Shown here: positions 1 through 8,612 of the stretch, in pieces
Layout of the letters: every line of letters begins with the position of its first letter
How positions within the stretch are numbered: the first letter of the stretch is position 1
DNA from: JAHFUI01 sp041485905
GTDB lineage: Bacteria > Acidobacteriota > Vicinamibacteria > Vicinamibacterales > CAVVIG01
Assembly: GCA_041485905.1 (NCBI GenBank)
Contig: JBGPKK010000017.1
Location: forward strand, 1-48,703
Direction: 5' to 3'
DNA length: 48,703 nucleotides
Translations under genes and position numbers: made by a program
The notes under the pieces: generated by a model
The model's input: the letters and a program-made list of their open reading frames with translations, nothing else
What the model was told of the DNA's origin: nothing
The model's database searches: none

Positions 1-112
1 GTTCAACTGGCCCGTGACGGTGGACCTGGTGCTGAATGCGCCGTTCCTGACCAACGCCGACAAGGAAGCGATACTCGGCGGGAACGCGAGCAAGCTGCTG
101 CGGATTTCTTGA
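1..112 (+). CDS. amidohydrolase family protein, C-terminal fragment
   Basis: The reading frame enters from outside the window at base 2 and stops with TGA at 110-112, giving about 36 residues. The tail reads NAPFLTNADKEAILGGNA followed by SKLLRI. This is the closing segment of metal-dependent amidohydrolase-2 (PF04909) TIM-barrel enzymes, where the last helix follows a phrase of the type 'ILGGNAxxLL'. No catalytic residue lies in the visible part, so the substrate cannot be told. Family assignment rests on this short motif only. Confidence 0.6.
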   Translation, partial: FNWPVTVDLVLNAPFLTNADKEAILGGNASKLLRIS

Positions 113-114
113 TG

Positions 115-184
115 AGGCTAGAGGCTAGAGGCTAGAGGCTGGAGGCTGGAGGCTGGAGGCTAGAGGCTAGAGGCTAGAGGCTGG
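115..184. repeat. 10 tandem copies of heptamer AGGCT(A/G)G
   Basis: Ten contiguous 7-bp units fill this stretch. Position 6 of the unit varies in blocks (three A, three G, three A, one G). The array starts 3 bp after the amidohydrolase stop. It belongs to the class of 7-8 bp arrays seen at several other gene ends in this window. Confidence 0.95.
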
Positions 185-210
185 AAGAAAGGCTGTCGCG
201 TTTTTCCGCC

Positions 211-238
211 AGTCCCCAATCCCCAGTCCCCAGCCTCG
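211..238. repeat. four degenerate heptamers of type AGTCCCC
   Basis: Four in-phase 7-bp units (AGTCCCC, AATCCCC, AGTCCCC, AGCCTCG) end just before the cytochrome stop codon. The last unit contains AGCCTC, the complement of GAGGCT in the array at 115-184, so the two arrays have weakly complementary arms. Confidence 0.8.
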
Positions 239-242
239 GTCT

Positions 243-1199
243 TTATGGTGCCAGCGATCCGAGATACGCGGAAATCGACAGGATGTCGTCGTCGGTGAGC
301 CGCGCCGCAGGCTTTTTCATCAGCTGCGCGTCAACGCCGTTTCTGGTGCCGTCCTTGAACAGATAGAGCTGGCGGGCGATGTAGATCGGATGCAGGCCAG
401 CCAGTCTGGGGACGTTCCCCAGCCCCTTGAGCGCGTCGCTGTGGCAGATTGAACAGGCGATCGTTTTCCCCGAGCCGCCCGTCTCGACGAGCGCCTTGCC
501 TTTGGCGATGCTGCCCACCGGCACGTAGGCGATGAAACCGGCGCCGGGATGCGGATCGCGGAGCCTGGCTCTCGTCTGATCCACCGGCACGGTGATGATG
601 CGATTCCCGATCGGCTCCATCTCGCCGCCCGGCTGAACAAAGCGCATGCGGCCCTGGCCGACGAACGTCTTGGGCGCCATCGCCGCCTCGGTCACTTTGG
701 TCGTTGCGATCGGCTTGAGCCTGGCAAACCATTCGCTGGCCTGTTTCACTTCTTCGTCCGACATCTCCTTGGCGATCCCATTCATCCGCGCCGCATCTTT
801 TCTGACGCCGCTCTTGAAGTCGGCCATCTGCCGCATCACGTACTCGGCCGTAAAGCCTGTCAATCCCGCCGACTCAGGATGACCTTCGCCCGACATCAGG
901 TGGCAGGCGCCGCAGGCCAGCGCTCCGGCGTGGCCCTTCTGAACGATCGACGGCGCCGGCGGATGTTCGTCGGGAAACCAGTCCGGCGGATTCAGCAGAT
1001 CGTCGATCTGCGCGGGCGTGTAGCTCTTGGTACTGCCGGCCACGCTCTTGGGTCCCGGCTCTTCGGCCGGGACCGCTCCATTGATGGCAGGAAACGCCCA
1101 TGACGGCTCTCTGCCCGGCTGTTGCGCAGGCGGTTGCTGAGCGTGGCTCACCAGAACGGCAAGCCACGCCGCAACGAGCACCCCGACGAGCTTCTTCAT
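243..1199 (-). CDS. di-heme cytochrome c
   Basis: A 318-residue exported electron carrier. Residues 1-20 form a signal peptide (MKKLVGVLVAAWLAVLVSHA), followed by a Pro/Gln-rich linker. Two c-type heme sites are visible, CGACH at 96-100 and CSICH at 249-253, each starting a cytochrome-c fold. The second domain keeps the 'PRLAGLHPIYIARQLYLFKDG' type helix (written here only as a family trait), as in c4-like cytochromes. It probably shuttles electrons in the periplasm, partner unknown. It lies downstream of the receptor at 1275-4247 on the same strand, separated by a repeat hairpin, so co-transcription is uncertain. Confidence 0.85.
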   Translation of the reverse strand: MKKLVGVLVAAWLAVLVSHAQQPPAQQPGREPSWAFPAINGAVPAEEPGPKSVAGSTKSYTPAQIDDLLNPPDWFPDEHPPAPSIVQKGHAGALACGACHLMSGEGHPESAGLTGFTAEYVMRQMADFKSGVRKDAARMNGIAKEMSDEEVKQASEWFARLKPIATTKVTEAAMAPKTFVGQGRMRFVQPGGEMEPIGNRIITVPVDQTRARLRDPHPGAGFIAYVPVGSIAKGKALVETGGSGKTIACSICHSDALKGLGNVPRLAGLHPIYIARQLYLFKDGTRNGVDAQLMKKPAARLTDDDILSISAYLGSLAP

Positions 1200-1212
1200 A
1201 AAGGCTCCAGAA

Positions 1213-1275
1213 AAAGTTCGACGTTCAAAGTGGAAAGTTCACTTTGAACTTTCCACTCTCTACTTTCTACTTCCT
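1213..1275. repeat. inverted heptamer arms forming a 13-bp perfect hairpin
   Basis: Nine consecutive 7-bp units in one phase: four of type AAAGTTC (1213-1240), then five of type ACTTTCT (1241-1275), which is the complementary sense. The core is a perfect 13-bp inverted repeat, AGTGGAAAGTTCA at 1229-1241 and TGAACTTTCCACT at 1245-1257, with a 3-nt loop. The array runs into the stop codon of the receptor (1275-1277). It could act as a terminator or mRNA end-stabiliser between receptor and cytochrome. Confidence 0.9.
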
Positions 1276-4247
1276 CAGAATGTCAACCTAAAGCCGACCT
1301 GCGCGGTGCGGTTCTGTCCTGATGTCGACTGCAGGTAAGTCCCACTGCTTTCCTGCGTGTCGATGCTGTAGTTCGGATTATTGAACACGTTGAAGACCTC
1401 GGCGATGCCATCAATGGCCAGGCGGCCCGACAGTGGAATCCTCTGCTGCACGCGGATATCGGTTCGATTCTGCGCAGGCTGGATGAAGGCGTTACGCGGA
1501 ACGGTCGTGCCGTCCGGACGCAGGCGGGCGCTGAAGGTGCCACCCGTCACACGCACGTCGCCGCCGTAGTTGGTCGCGCTCCGAATCCCGGCGCCCAGAT
1601 AGTGAAGCCCGCTCACCTGGAAGCCGTGGCCGACTTCCCAGATGCCGTTGAGCACCGCGCGGTGGCGCTGGTCGGTCGCGGCCAACCCGTAGGACCCTGG
1701 GCCGCCCAGATCGTCCTGAACCGCGAACGGCACGAGCGTGCGGCCGCTCACCGGCTGGCTTTCCTGGTCGTAGAACCACGACAGCGTATAGGTCGCCGAC
1801 GCCTGCCAGTGGTTGCTCATGCGCTTCGTGAAGGCCGTCTGCAGCGAGCGCAGGCTCGAATTGCTGTTGTAGTCGATCACCGAGATCACGCCCGCGCTTG
1901 GCCAGGGAAGCAGGCCACGGTTGGCGTTGGTGGACGGATAGTTGGCGCCCGTGGCCGGATTGAATGCGAGGTTGGCGTTGTCCTGCACATCCTTCTCGTG
2001 ACTTCCCTGCGTCTGGACGTAGTCGACTTGAATCGACATCGTGGTGCCAAACTGGCGCTGGACGCCAATCGAACTGTTCCAGCTGCGCGGCATGTGCATC
2101 AGGTCGGTTGGCCCCGGCATCTCCTGGAGCGCGTTCGTGAGACACGGCTGCGCACCACTGTAGCCTCTGGCCGCCCATGCGGCGAAGGTGGCCGCCTGCT
2201 CCGGCGCATCGCAGAACAGCTTCAGCGCCTCCGCGAACGTCGGCAGAGGCTTGCCGTTGAGCGGGTCGGCCGCGAAGTTCGCGCGGCCGTCGTTGGTGAC
2301 CTGGATGCGCGCAATCTGCGTGTTGTACTTCGGCCAGAACGCATCGACCGTCAAGCTGCTCGAGTAGAACAGCCCGGTCCCGCCGCGGATGACCGTCTTG
2401 TCGTTCACCTCCCAGGCAAACCCGACACGCGGCTGGATCGTGTTGTTGTCGTTCGGACGGTTCGCAGGGAAATAGAGCTCGGGTCGATCCGAAGGTCCGA
2501 ACCCGAGGTCGTTCGCCCACTGGTTGAGGAACAGGTCGTAGCGGACCCCGAGATTGAGCGTCAGGTTCGACGCTGGACGCCAGTCATCCTGTACCCACCC
2601 GGCGGCCTTTGGCTGCGCATACTGATTGGGGAAGTTGCCGATGCCAATGGTGTAAGTGCGCACCCACGGCGACAGGGCCGCAAGGTTCCACGTGGAGGCG
2701 TTGAACTGGTCGGGGAACCAGGCGTTGATCATGTCCACGGTCGGGATCGAGAGTCCATTCGCCGTGCCCCGCGCGTCAATCGTGCCGCCGCACTGCGCAC
2801 AATTCAGACTGTCCTCGAAGTGGCGCACGAATTCCGCGCCGATCTTCACGTCGTGACGGCCGCGCGCCTCGAAGGAGGTCGTGAAATCATCGCGGAGCTG
2901 CCACACATCCTGGTCCCGATGCCGCGGCGCGTTGGCGTTGGCGTTGAGCGCGAAGCCGGTGAACGTGATGCGCGGGTAGCCGTTCGTGATGCCGTTGGGC
3001 GCCTGCCAGTGCTTGGACCAGTCGACGAGCGTGTGCGTGGAAAACCCGTAGTGGCTGAACCCGCCCTTGATCTCATTGAGGGCGCGATTGCTGATCACCG
3101 TCGTCAAAGAACCGAGGTACTCGCCGTTCTTCTCGTCGTTGTCGACCGTCGACGCCGCAGCGGTCGTCGAGGAGCCGTTACCGAAGGGCGTGAAGGTATG
3201 CTGACCGGATACCTTCCCCATCAGGCGCGTCTTCTGCGATAACTGATAGTCGAACCGCGCACCGCCGATATTGCGAGTCTCCGTCCCGCTCAGCTCCGCG
3301 TTGAACGCCGCATACTTGGTCGTCCATGCGTTGGTCAGGGGGTGCTGCTCGTTCTCGTAGTTGACGAAATAATGCAGCTTGTTCTGGAAGATCGGACCGC
3401 CGACGGCCGTGCTGTACTGCTGATCGCTGATCGGGAGCACCTTGGGCGTGCCGTCCGGGTTCTTGGCGATCGCATCGGGCGCGTTGAAGCTGCTGCTCTG
3501 GAAATTGGTGCGGAACAGCCCCGAGAACTTGTTGGTGCCGGACCTCGTGATGGCGTTTACCAGCACACCCGTCGAGCGGCCAGAGGTGGCGTCGAACCGG
3601 TTCGCGATGAACTGGAACTCTGCAATCGAGTCCTGGCTGTACCGCGGCTGATTGCCGGCGCCCAGTTCCGACGACACCTGCTGGCCGTCCACGTTCAGTT
3701 GAAACTCGCGCGTGTCGCCGCCGTGCCGGTCCGCCAGTGGCGCATTCGAGCTCGTAGACGTCGTGCGGCTGCCAGGAGCCAACAGCGCCAGGCCCATCCA
3801 GTTGCGCTGCGCCACCGGCAGCTCCTGCACCTGACGTGGGTCGACGTTGCCGCCCAGATTCGACGTCACCGTGTTGATCAACGGCGATTCCCCAATGACC
3901 GTCACCGCTTCTGTGACTCCAGGAGTCATCTGCAGATTGATGGCGGCGGCCTGCCCCACCAGCAGGTCCACCCCGGTTCTCGTGACGGGACTGAAGCCTG
4001 CGAGCTGCGCGCTAATGCGGTACGTGCCGGTGCGCACGGGCATGCGATAGACCCCGCGCCCGTCAGTCACTGCCTCGAAGCTGTTGCCCGACGCTTCGTG
4101 CACGGCCCTCACCAGGACTCCGGGCAGCACGCCGCCGGTCGAATCCGTCACCGTACCGGTCAGGACCGCCTCCTGTGCGTGCGCCAGGACAGGCAGCGTC
4201 AGAAACGCGCAGAGCAGGATCAACCGTCTCACCAGACTCGATCTCAT
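1275..4247 (-). CDS. TonB-dependent receptor with carboxypeptidase-regulatory-like N-domain (paralog 1)
   Basis: A 990-residue outer-membrane protein. A signal peptide (about 1-24, ending AHAQ) is followed by a carboxypeptidase-regulatory-like beta-sandwich (about 25-110, GTVTDSTGGVLPGV), then a plug domain (DPRQVQELP, later NVDGQQV), and a long beta-barrel ending in FRLTF with a C-terminal Phe. This is the Oar/SusC-like receptor type abundant in acidobacteria, thought to import large or complex substrates with TonB energy. The start has a strong ribosome site (GAGGAGG, 6 nt before ATG). Its closest relative in the window is the receptor at 5521-8433, which shares signal peptide, domain order and promoter. 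Substrate is unknown. Confidence 0.9.
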   Translation of the reverse strand: MRSSLVRRLILLCAFLTLPVLAHAQEAVLTGTVTDSTGGVLPGVLVRAVHEASGNSFEAVTDGRGVYRMPVRTGTYRISAQLAGFSPVTRTGVDLLVGQAAAINLQMTPGVTEAVTVIGESPLINTVTSNLGGNVDPRQVQELPVAQRNWMGLALLAPGSRTTSTSSNAPLADRHGGDTREFQLNVDGQQVSSELGAGNQPRYSQDSIAEFQFIANRFDATSGRSTGVLVNAITRSGTNKFSGLFRTNFQSSSFNAPDAIAKNPDGTPKVLPISDQQYSTAVGGPIFQNKLHYFVNYENEQHPLTNAWTTKYAAFNAELSGTETRNIGGARFDYQLSQKTRLMGKVSGQHTFTPFGNGSSTTAAASTVDNDEKNGEYLGSLTTVISNRALNEIKGGFSHYGFSTHTLVDWSKHWQAPNGITNGYPRITFTGFALNANANAPRHRDQDVWQLRDDFTTSFEARGRHDVKIGAEFVRHFEDSLNCAQCGGTIDARGTANGLSIPTVDMINAWFPDQFNASTWNLAALSPWVRTYTIGIGNFPNQYAQPKAAGWVQDDWRPASNLTLNLGVRYDLFLNQWANDLGFGPSDRPELYFPANRPNDNNTIQPRVGFAWEVNDKTVIRGGTGLFYSSSLTVDAFWPKYNTQIARIQVTNDGRANFAADPLNGKPLPTFAEALKLFCDAPEQAATFAAWAARGYSGAQPCLTNALQEMPGPTDLMHMPRSWNSSIGVQRQFGTTMSIQVDYVQTQGSHEKDVQDNANLAFNPATGANYPSTNANRGLLPWPSAGVISVIDYNSNSSLRSLQTAFTKRMSNHWQASATYTLSWFYDQESQPVSGRTLVPFAVQDDLGGPGSYGLAATDQRHRAVLNGIWEVGHGFQVSGLHYLGAGIRSATNYGGDVRVTGGTFSARLRPDGTTVPRNAFIQPAQNRTDIRVQQRIPLSGRLAIDGIAEVFNVFNNPNYSIDTQESSGTYLQSTSGQNRTAQVGFRLTF

Positions 4248-4361
4248 TGCAACCTCCTCACAACGAAGGGCTACGACAACGGAGGGCGTGGAAATAGCTG
4301 ATGCGCTGTAACGAAAGTGTAAAGAGGCCCGATTCTAGGACCCTCAGGAAGGCGTGTCAAC
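4248..4361 (-). promoter_or_regulatory. sigma70-type promoter and conserved 5' leader of receptor 1
   Basis: On the - strand TTGACA (4355-4360), a 17-bp spacer and TAGAAT (4332-4337) form a near-consensus housekeeping promoter. The predicted mRNA start is near 4325, giving a leader of about 78 nt ending in the GAGGAGG ribosome site. The whole 114 bp aligns without gaps to 8434-8547 upstream of the second receptor, with 10 substitutions; both promoter hexamers and the spacing are identical. Confidence 0.85.
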
Positions 4362-4551
4362 AAGACAAGGCAACAATGACCCGGTCGTTGGACAGCACGC
4401 GCGTCTCCTCGAGCCGGCACACGCGATCGAGCGTGACGCGACTCGGCGTCCGCCGATGAACGTGGCCGGGTCGACGCGGGTGCCCGCGCGAAACGGTCGT
4501 TGCACCCGGGCCGATCTGTCGTCTCCAGCAACGCATTCGTCGCGGCCGCGG
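4362..4551. other. non-coding stretch, possible gene remnant
   Basis: Between the receptor-1 promoter and the VapC stop no convincing gene is visible. On the - strand one frame ends with a short segment CRLEETRVLSNDRVIV before a stop. It faintly recalls the C-terminal part of some transposases, but nothing upstream in frame supports this. Treat it as decayed or non-coding DNA. Confidence 0.4.
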
Positions 4552-5028
4552 CTACCGGCGTTTATTTTTGATGGCCGCGAGGAATTCGGCCGGCGTCTCG
4601 ACGCGCATGCCGTGCCTCAGGGCCGCCAGGAAGTGACGCCGATTGTCGGTGACCACGACCGCCGCGCCCGCGGCGCGCGCGACTTCCGCGATATGCATGT
4701 CGTAGATACGGCCGCCCGCCGCGCCGGCCTCGGTCGCCCGGTTCAGCATCGGCAGTCGATCGGCCGGGGGCAGATCGTGGACCGTCATTCGCGCGAAGAC
4801 CTCGCCCTGAAGCAAACGAACGGCGTCGGCTGGGGTGAGTCTGAACTCGGGCGGCAGGCGCGTCGAAACGGAGAAGAACTCGAGACAGCAATGCCAGGCG
4901 GTGGCGGGCGCCACGACCTGCTTCTCCGCGATCGCGTGCAACAGCGATTGGGCCGGGGCGCTTTGCGGCCCGAAATCAACGAGTCCGGCGAGCAGCACGC
5001 TGGTGTCGAGAAAGACGGCTACGGCCAC
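4552..5028 (-). CDS. vapC: PIN-domain ribonuclease toxin, VapC family
   Basis: A 158-residue PIN-fold protein, the usual VapC size. The four acidic metal-binding residues are in place: D8 (FLDTS), E50 (CCLEFF), D110 (IYDMH) and D128 (VTDNRRHF). VapC toxins cleave RNA with Mg2+ and are held inactive by VapB. The start overlaps the end of the antitoxin gene by 10 bp, so the two are translationally coupled in the order antitoxin-toxin. The RNA target cannot be told from sequence. Confidence 0.9.
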   Translation of the reverse strand: MAVAVFLDTSVLLAGLVDFGPQSAPAQSLLHAIAEKQVVAPATAWHCCLEFFSVSTRLPPEFRLTPADAVRLLQGEVFARMTVHDLPPADRLPMLNRATEAGAAGGRIYDMHIAEVARAAGAAVVVTDNRRHFLAALRHGMRVETPAEFLAAIKNKRR

Positions 5029-5273
5029 CGGTTCCGTTCCTCCTCGATGAGCGCAGCCACGTCCACAACCGGCCGCGTTTCGGCGGAAGCGGTGGGCCGC
5101 GCCACGAGCCGCCGGCCGATTTTCACCAACCGGGGTCCGCTGGCGATCCGTTCGAGACGGACGCCCAGATCGTCGACGGTGACCTCGAGCTCCGTCCCAG
5201 GAGCGAACGCGGCCCGGTCTCGGACTGGCGCTGGAATAACCACTCGCCCTGCCTTATCGATGGTAGTTCTCAT
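5019..5273 (-). CDS. vapB: AbrB/SpoVT-type antitoxin, VapB family
   Basis: An 84-residue antitoxin. Residues 1-45 form the swapped-hairpin AbrB/MazE DNA-binding domain (DKAGRVVIPAPVRDR, then PGTELEV). The remaining acidic and Pro-rich tail (about 60-84, VVDVAALIEEERNRW) should wrap the toxin. Its gene precedes vapC with a 10-bp overlap. The start codon lies inside a perfect inverted repeat (5260-5289) that probably serves as the autoregulatory operator. It sits between two receptor paralogs, which suggests insertion between duplicated genes. Confidence 0.88.
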   Translation of the reverse strand: MRTTIDKAGRVVIPAPVRDRAAFAPGTELEVTVDDLGVRLERIASGPRLVKIGRRLVARPTASAETRPVVDVAALIEEERNRWP

Positions 5274-5289
5274 ACCAATACACTACCAT
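5260..5289 (-). promoter_or_regulatory. inverted repeat over the vapB start, candidate VapBC operator
   Basis: ATGGTAGT (5260-5267) and ACTACCAT (5282-5289) are perfect 8-bp inverted half-sites, 14 nt apart, with the vapB ATG (5271-5273) in the centre. Antitoxins of this type usually bind such palindromes at their own promoter. Binding is inferred. Confidence 0.6.
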
Positions 5290-5520
5290 GCCGCGGCAGA
5301 ATTTCAGCAGCTTCGTTACGGCGCGGCCCTTCAGGGCGGCGTTTGGATCGCAGGCTGCCGCCTCCGCGCGTTGCGCTCCGGCGAGCCACGCCGGATCGAA
5401 GTGAAGGCTGGACGATGCGCGGCGTGAGGGTGTGCTCTATGTCGATGGTCCCGGCGTGGGCGGCCAGCACATCGCGGAGATGACGACGAAGTCGTTGCCC
5501 TGGTGACGCCTCCAAATGTC
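5290..5520. other. non-coding interval upstream of vapBC and downstream of receptor 2
   Basis: No gene is supported. A + strand frame of 33 codons ending at 5506 reads REGVLYVDGPGVGGQHIAEM near its end and could be a decayed gene tail, but it is preceded by a stop and has no start signal. Confidence 0.4.
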
Positions 5521-8433
5521 CTAGAACCCGACCCTGAAGCCCAACTGCAGCGTTCGCGGCGCGTAGGAGAGATTCGTGCTCGCGGCGGGCTGGCCGAATT
5601 GTGGGCTGCTTTCGTTGACGGTATAGCCGCCGTAATTCGCCCGGTTGAACACGTTGAACACTTCCAGGTAGCCGGTGATCGACGCACGGCCGCCCAGCGG
5701 CACACGTTCCTGAAGCCGCAGCTCTACCCGGTGGATGGGCTGACCCACGAACGATTCGCGCGGGATGATCGTGCCGTCCAAACGCAGGCGATCAACTGTC
5801 GAGATCGAAAGGCCGCGCGCATCGCAGCCACAGACCACCTGAGTCCGCATGCCGGAGCCGTAAAAATACACCCCGCTCACCTGGAAGCCATGCCCCGCCT
5901 GCCAGATACCGTTGAAGACCAGCCGATGCCGCTGATCGAATTCTCCCAATGACCGTTCACCACCCAGATCGATCGCGACCGGGAACGTCACCTCGGTGAA
6001 CCCGCTGATCGGCGGCGGATCCTGGGTCCAGAAACCGGACAGCGTGTAGGTGAGCGAGGCCTGCCAATGGTTGCTCATTCGTTTGGTGAAGCTCGTCTGC
6101 AATCCGTGGTAGTCGGACTGTCCCGTCTGCGCAGCTATGCCTACGACGCCGTAGTTCGGAAGCGCCCGATGAGCGACGTCCGAGTACGGATAGGGCACGC
6201 CAGTGGCGGGGTTGAACGTGATGTTGACGTTGTCCTGAAGAGCCTTCTCGTCGCGACTGCGGGTATTCACATAATCGGCTTCGATCGACGTGGTGGTTCC
6301 AAACTGATGTGCCACGCCGATCGAGGTCTGCCAACTGTGTGTGATGTGCGCGTAGTCCGGAATCGGCGCCTGCTCGGCGAGGTTGCGTAACAGGCAAGGT
6401 GCCGCTCCGGTGAAATTCCTGGCCTGCCACGTCGCAAACGCGGCAGTATTCACATCGCAGAACCGCTGCTGCGCCTGCGCGTAGGTCGGCAGCGGCCCGT
6501 TGAACGGGTTTGCCGCAAAATCCGCCCGGCCGTCGTTGGCGATGTCAATCACGGCAATCGTCAAGGGACTCATGGGCCACAAGACATTCGTGTTCAACAC
6601 ATCGTTGTAGTACAGCCCGGTCCCGCCGCGCACGACCGTCCGATCATCGATCTGCCAGGCAAAGCCAAGCCGTGGCTGAAGGTTCTTGGAAGCCTGCGGT
6701 CGATCGGGCATTTCGAACGGCGGGAAGGTGACGTTCTGCGCGAACGCGTTCCAGATCAGGTCGTACCGTAGTCCGAGGTTCAAGCTCAGGTTCGACGCGA
6801 TCTTCCAGTCGTCCTGCGCCCACGCGCCGTACTTCCAGAGGTAAATCGGCGTCAGGAACGCCGTCGAATCCGAGATGCCGACCGTGTAGCGGCTCGTGAT
6901 GTTGGAGATGGCCGCCAGGTTCCAGGTGTCGGCGTTGAACGCGTCAGGAAAGAGCGCCTCGATATTGGCTGGTATCCCGTTCGTGGCGACGATGGAACCC
7001 CCGCAAGTGTTGCAGTTGCGCGTGTTGTCCAACAGGTGCAGATATTCACCGCCCACCTTGAGATCGTGGCGGCCGGCCGCGTCGTAGGAAAACGTGAAAT
7101 CGTCGTGAACCGTGTACACGTCCTGGTCGCGGTATCGCGGCAGGTTGCCGTTGCGGTTGAACGAGAAGCCTTTGAACCTGATGGCCGGCCCGTCGGTCGT
7201 GATGCCGTTGGGCGCCTGCCAGTGCTGAGACCAGCTCGTGAGACTGACCTGATTGATGCCGTATGACGCGTATCCCGCTCTGAACTCGTTCAACGCGCGG
7301 TTGCTGAGGACCTGGGTGAACGAGCCCAGGACGTCGGTATTGTGCTCGGCGTTGCTGTTGGTGGCCGAGGGATGGTTGGTCGTGCCCGCACCAAACGGCT
7401 CGAACAACGATGAATGGGACACCTTCCCCATCAGCCGCATCTTCGACGACAGTTGCTGGTCCACACGCACGCCGCCCAGCTTGACGTTTCTAATGCCGTC
7501 CAGCTGGACGTTGAATTTCGGGTACGGCGTGTTCCAGATGGAGGTCAGCGGCTGGCGCTCGTATTCGTAGTTGGCGAAAAAGTGGGTCTTGTTCACCACG
7601 ATCGGGCCGCCTGCGGTCCCGCTGATCTGCTGGTTCGAGTAGGGAAGGACGCGGAGGAGCACCGGATCTTCCGCGTTGAACTTGCTGTCCCGAAAGCTGC
7701 CGACCAATGATCCCGAAAACATGTTGGTGCCCGATTTCGTGATCGCGTTCACCTGCACGCCCGACGATCGGCCCTGGGTCGCGTCGAACCGGTTCGAGAT
7801 GAACTGGAATTCCGCGATCGAATCGTTGCTGTACCGGGACTGGTTGCCGGTGCCCAGGTTCGACGTCACTTGCAGACCATCGACGTTGAGCTGGAACTCC
7901 CGGACGTCCACTCTGTCCTGCACGGGAAGAGCGCCCTGCGCGTTCGTCCGGTTCCCTGGCGCCAGCAAAGCGAGCGACATCCAGTTGCGGCCCTGTGATG
8001 GCAGCTCCTGCATCTGCCGCGGATCGATGGTACCGCCTACACTCGATTTGGCGGTTTCGATGAGCGGCGATTCGCCGGTCACGGTCACCGTCTCCGCCAC
8101 GGCCGACACCGCCATCTTCACATCGATCACGGCGGTCTCGCCTACCAGGATCGCCACGCCCCGCCGCGTGACGGTAGTAAACCCGTTGAGTTGAGCCGTG
8201 ATGACGTAGCCGCCGATGCGCACCGACATCCGATAGGCCCCGCGCTGATCGGTGACGTCCTCGAAGCTGTTGCCCGATGCTTCGTGGACGGCCTTCACCG
8301 AGACCCCGGGCAATACCGCTCCCGTCGAATCGGACACCGTTCCGCTGAGGACGGCTTCCTGTGCGTACGCCGCGACAGGCAGCGCCAGAAACGCGCAGAG
8401 CACGATCAATCGACCCACCAGACTCGATCTCAT
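5521..8433 (-). CDS. TonB-dependent receptor with carboxypeptidase-regulatory-like N-domain (paralog 2)
   Basis: A 970-residue outer-membrane receptor with the same plan as the gene at 1275-4247: signal peptide ending YAQ, regulatory-like sandwich (GTVSDSTGAVLPGV), plug (TIDPRQMQELPSQGRN, NVDGLQV) and barrel ending in FRVGF. Phrases such as SIAEFQFI(A/S)NRFDAT and SNHWQAS(A/L)TYTLS are shared almost exactly, while surface-loop segments differ, consistent with duplication and specialisation for different ligands. The ribosome site GAGGAGG is the same. It is the last gene of its strand before the two-component pair at 8693-10800. Confidence 0.9.
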   Translation of the reverse strand: MRSSLVGRLIVLCAFLALPVAAYAQEAVLSGTVSDSTGAVLPGVSVKAVHEASGNSFEDVTDQRGAYRMSVRIGGYVITAQLNGFTTVTRRGVAILVGETAVIDVKMAVSAVAETVTVTGESPLIETAKSSVGGTIDPRQMQELPSQGRNWMSLALLAPGNRTNAQGALPVQDRVDVREFQLNVDGLQVTSNLGTGNQSRYSNDSIAEFQFISNRFDATQGRSSGVQVNAITKSGTNMFSGSLVGSFRDSKFNAEDPVLLRVLPYSNQQISGTAGGPIVVNKTHFFANYEYERQPLTSIWNTPYPKFNVQLDGIRNVKLGGVRVDQQLSSKMRLMGKVSHSSLFEPFGAGTTNHPSATNSNAEHNTDVLGSFTQVLSNRALNEFRAGYASYGINQVSLTSWSQHWQAPNGITTDGPAIRFKGFSFNRNGNLPRYRDQDVYTVHDDFTFSYDAAGRHDLKVGGEYLHLLDNTRNCNTCGGSIVATNGIPANIEALFPDAFNADTWNLAAISNITSRYTVGISDSTAFLTPIYLWKYGAWAQDDWKIASNLSLNLGLRYDLIWNAFAQNVTFPPFEMPDRPQASKNLQPRLGFAWQIDDRTVVRGGTGLYYNDVLNTNVLWPMSPLTIAVIDIANDGRADFAANPFNGPLPTYAQAQQRFCDVNTAAFATWQARNFTGAAPCLLRNLAEQAPIPDYAHITHSWQTSIGVAHQFGTTTSIEADYVNTRSRDEKALQDNVNITFNPATGVPYPYSDVAHRALPNYGVVGIAAQTGQSDYHGLQTSFTKRMSNHWQASLTYTLSGFWTQDPPPISGFTEVTFPVAIDLGGERSLGEFDQRHRLVFNGIWQAGHGFQVSGVYFYGSGMRTQVVCGCDARGLSISTVDRLRLDGTIIPRESFVGQPIHRVELRLQERVPLGGRASITGYLEVFNVFNRANYGGYTVNESSPQFGQPAASTNLSYAPRTLQLGFRVGF

Positions 8434-8547
8434 TGCAACCTCCTCACAACGAAGGGCTACGACGACGGAGGACGTGGAAACAGCTGACGCGCTGTAACGA
8501 AAGTGTGGAGCGGCCCGATTCTAGGACCGTCGGGAAGGTGTGTCAAC
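8434..8547 (-). promoter_or_regulatory. sigma70-type promoter and conserved 5' leader of receptor 2
   Basis: TTGACA (8541-8546), 17 bp and TAGAAT (8518-8523) on the - strand match the promoter of receptor 1 exactly in hexamers and spacing. The leader of about 80 nt is gap-free against 4248-4361, with 10 differences in 114 bp. Confidence 0.85.
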
Positions 8548-8612
8548 GTAACAAGCTGCGCGATCAGGACTTACGGATTCTTTATGCGGCTCGTCGACGT
8601 CCGCGCCGCCGG

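Noticed and set aside
115..184. CRISPR-like array
   Set aside because: Units are 7 bp and contiguous without spacers.
4271..4531. possible transposase remnant on the - strand
   Set aside because: Only a faint resemblance over about 16 residues, no terminal repeats and no other transposase parts.
5405..5506. 33-codon + strand tail ending PGVGGQHIAEM and a few more residues
   Set aside because: Preceded by a stop, no start or ribosome site; could be chance or a decayed gene end.
5270..5515. 81-codon - strand frame upstream of vapB
   Set aside because: Arg/Pro-rich low-complexity product, overlaps the vapB start and palindrome, no ribosome site.
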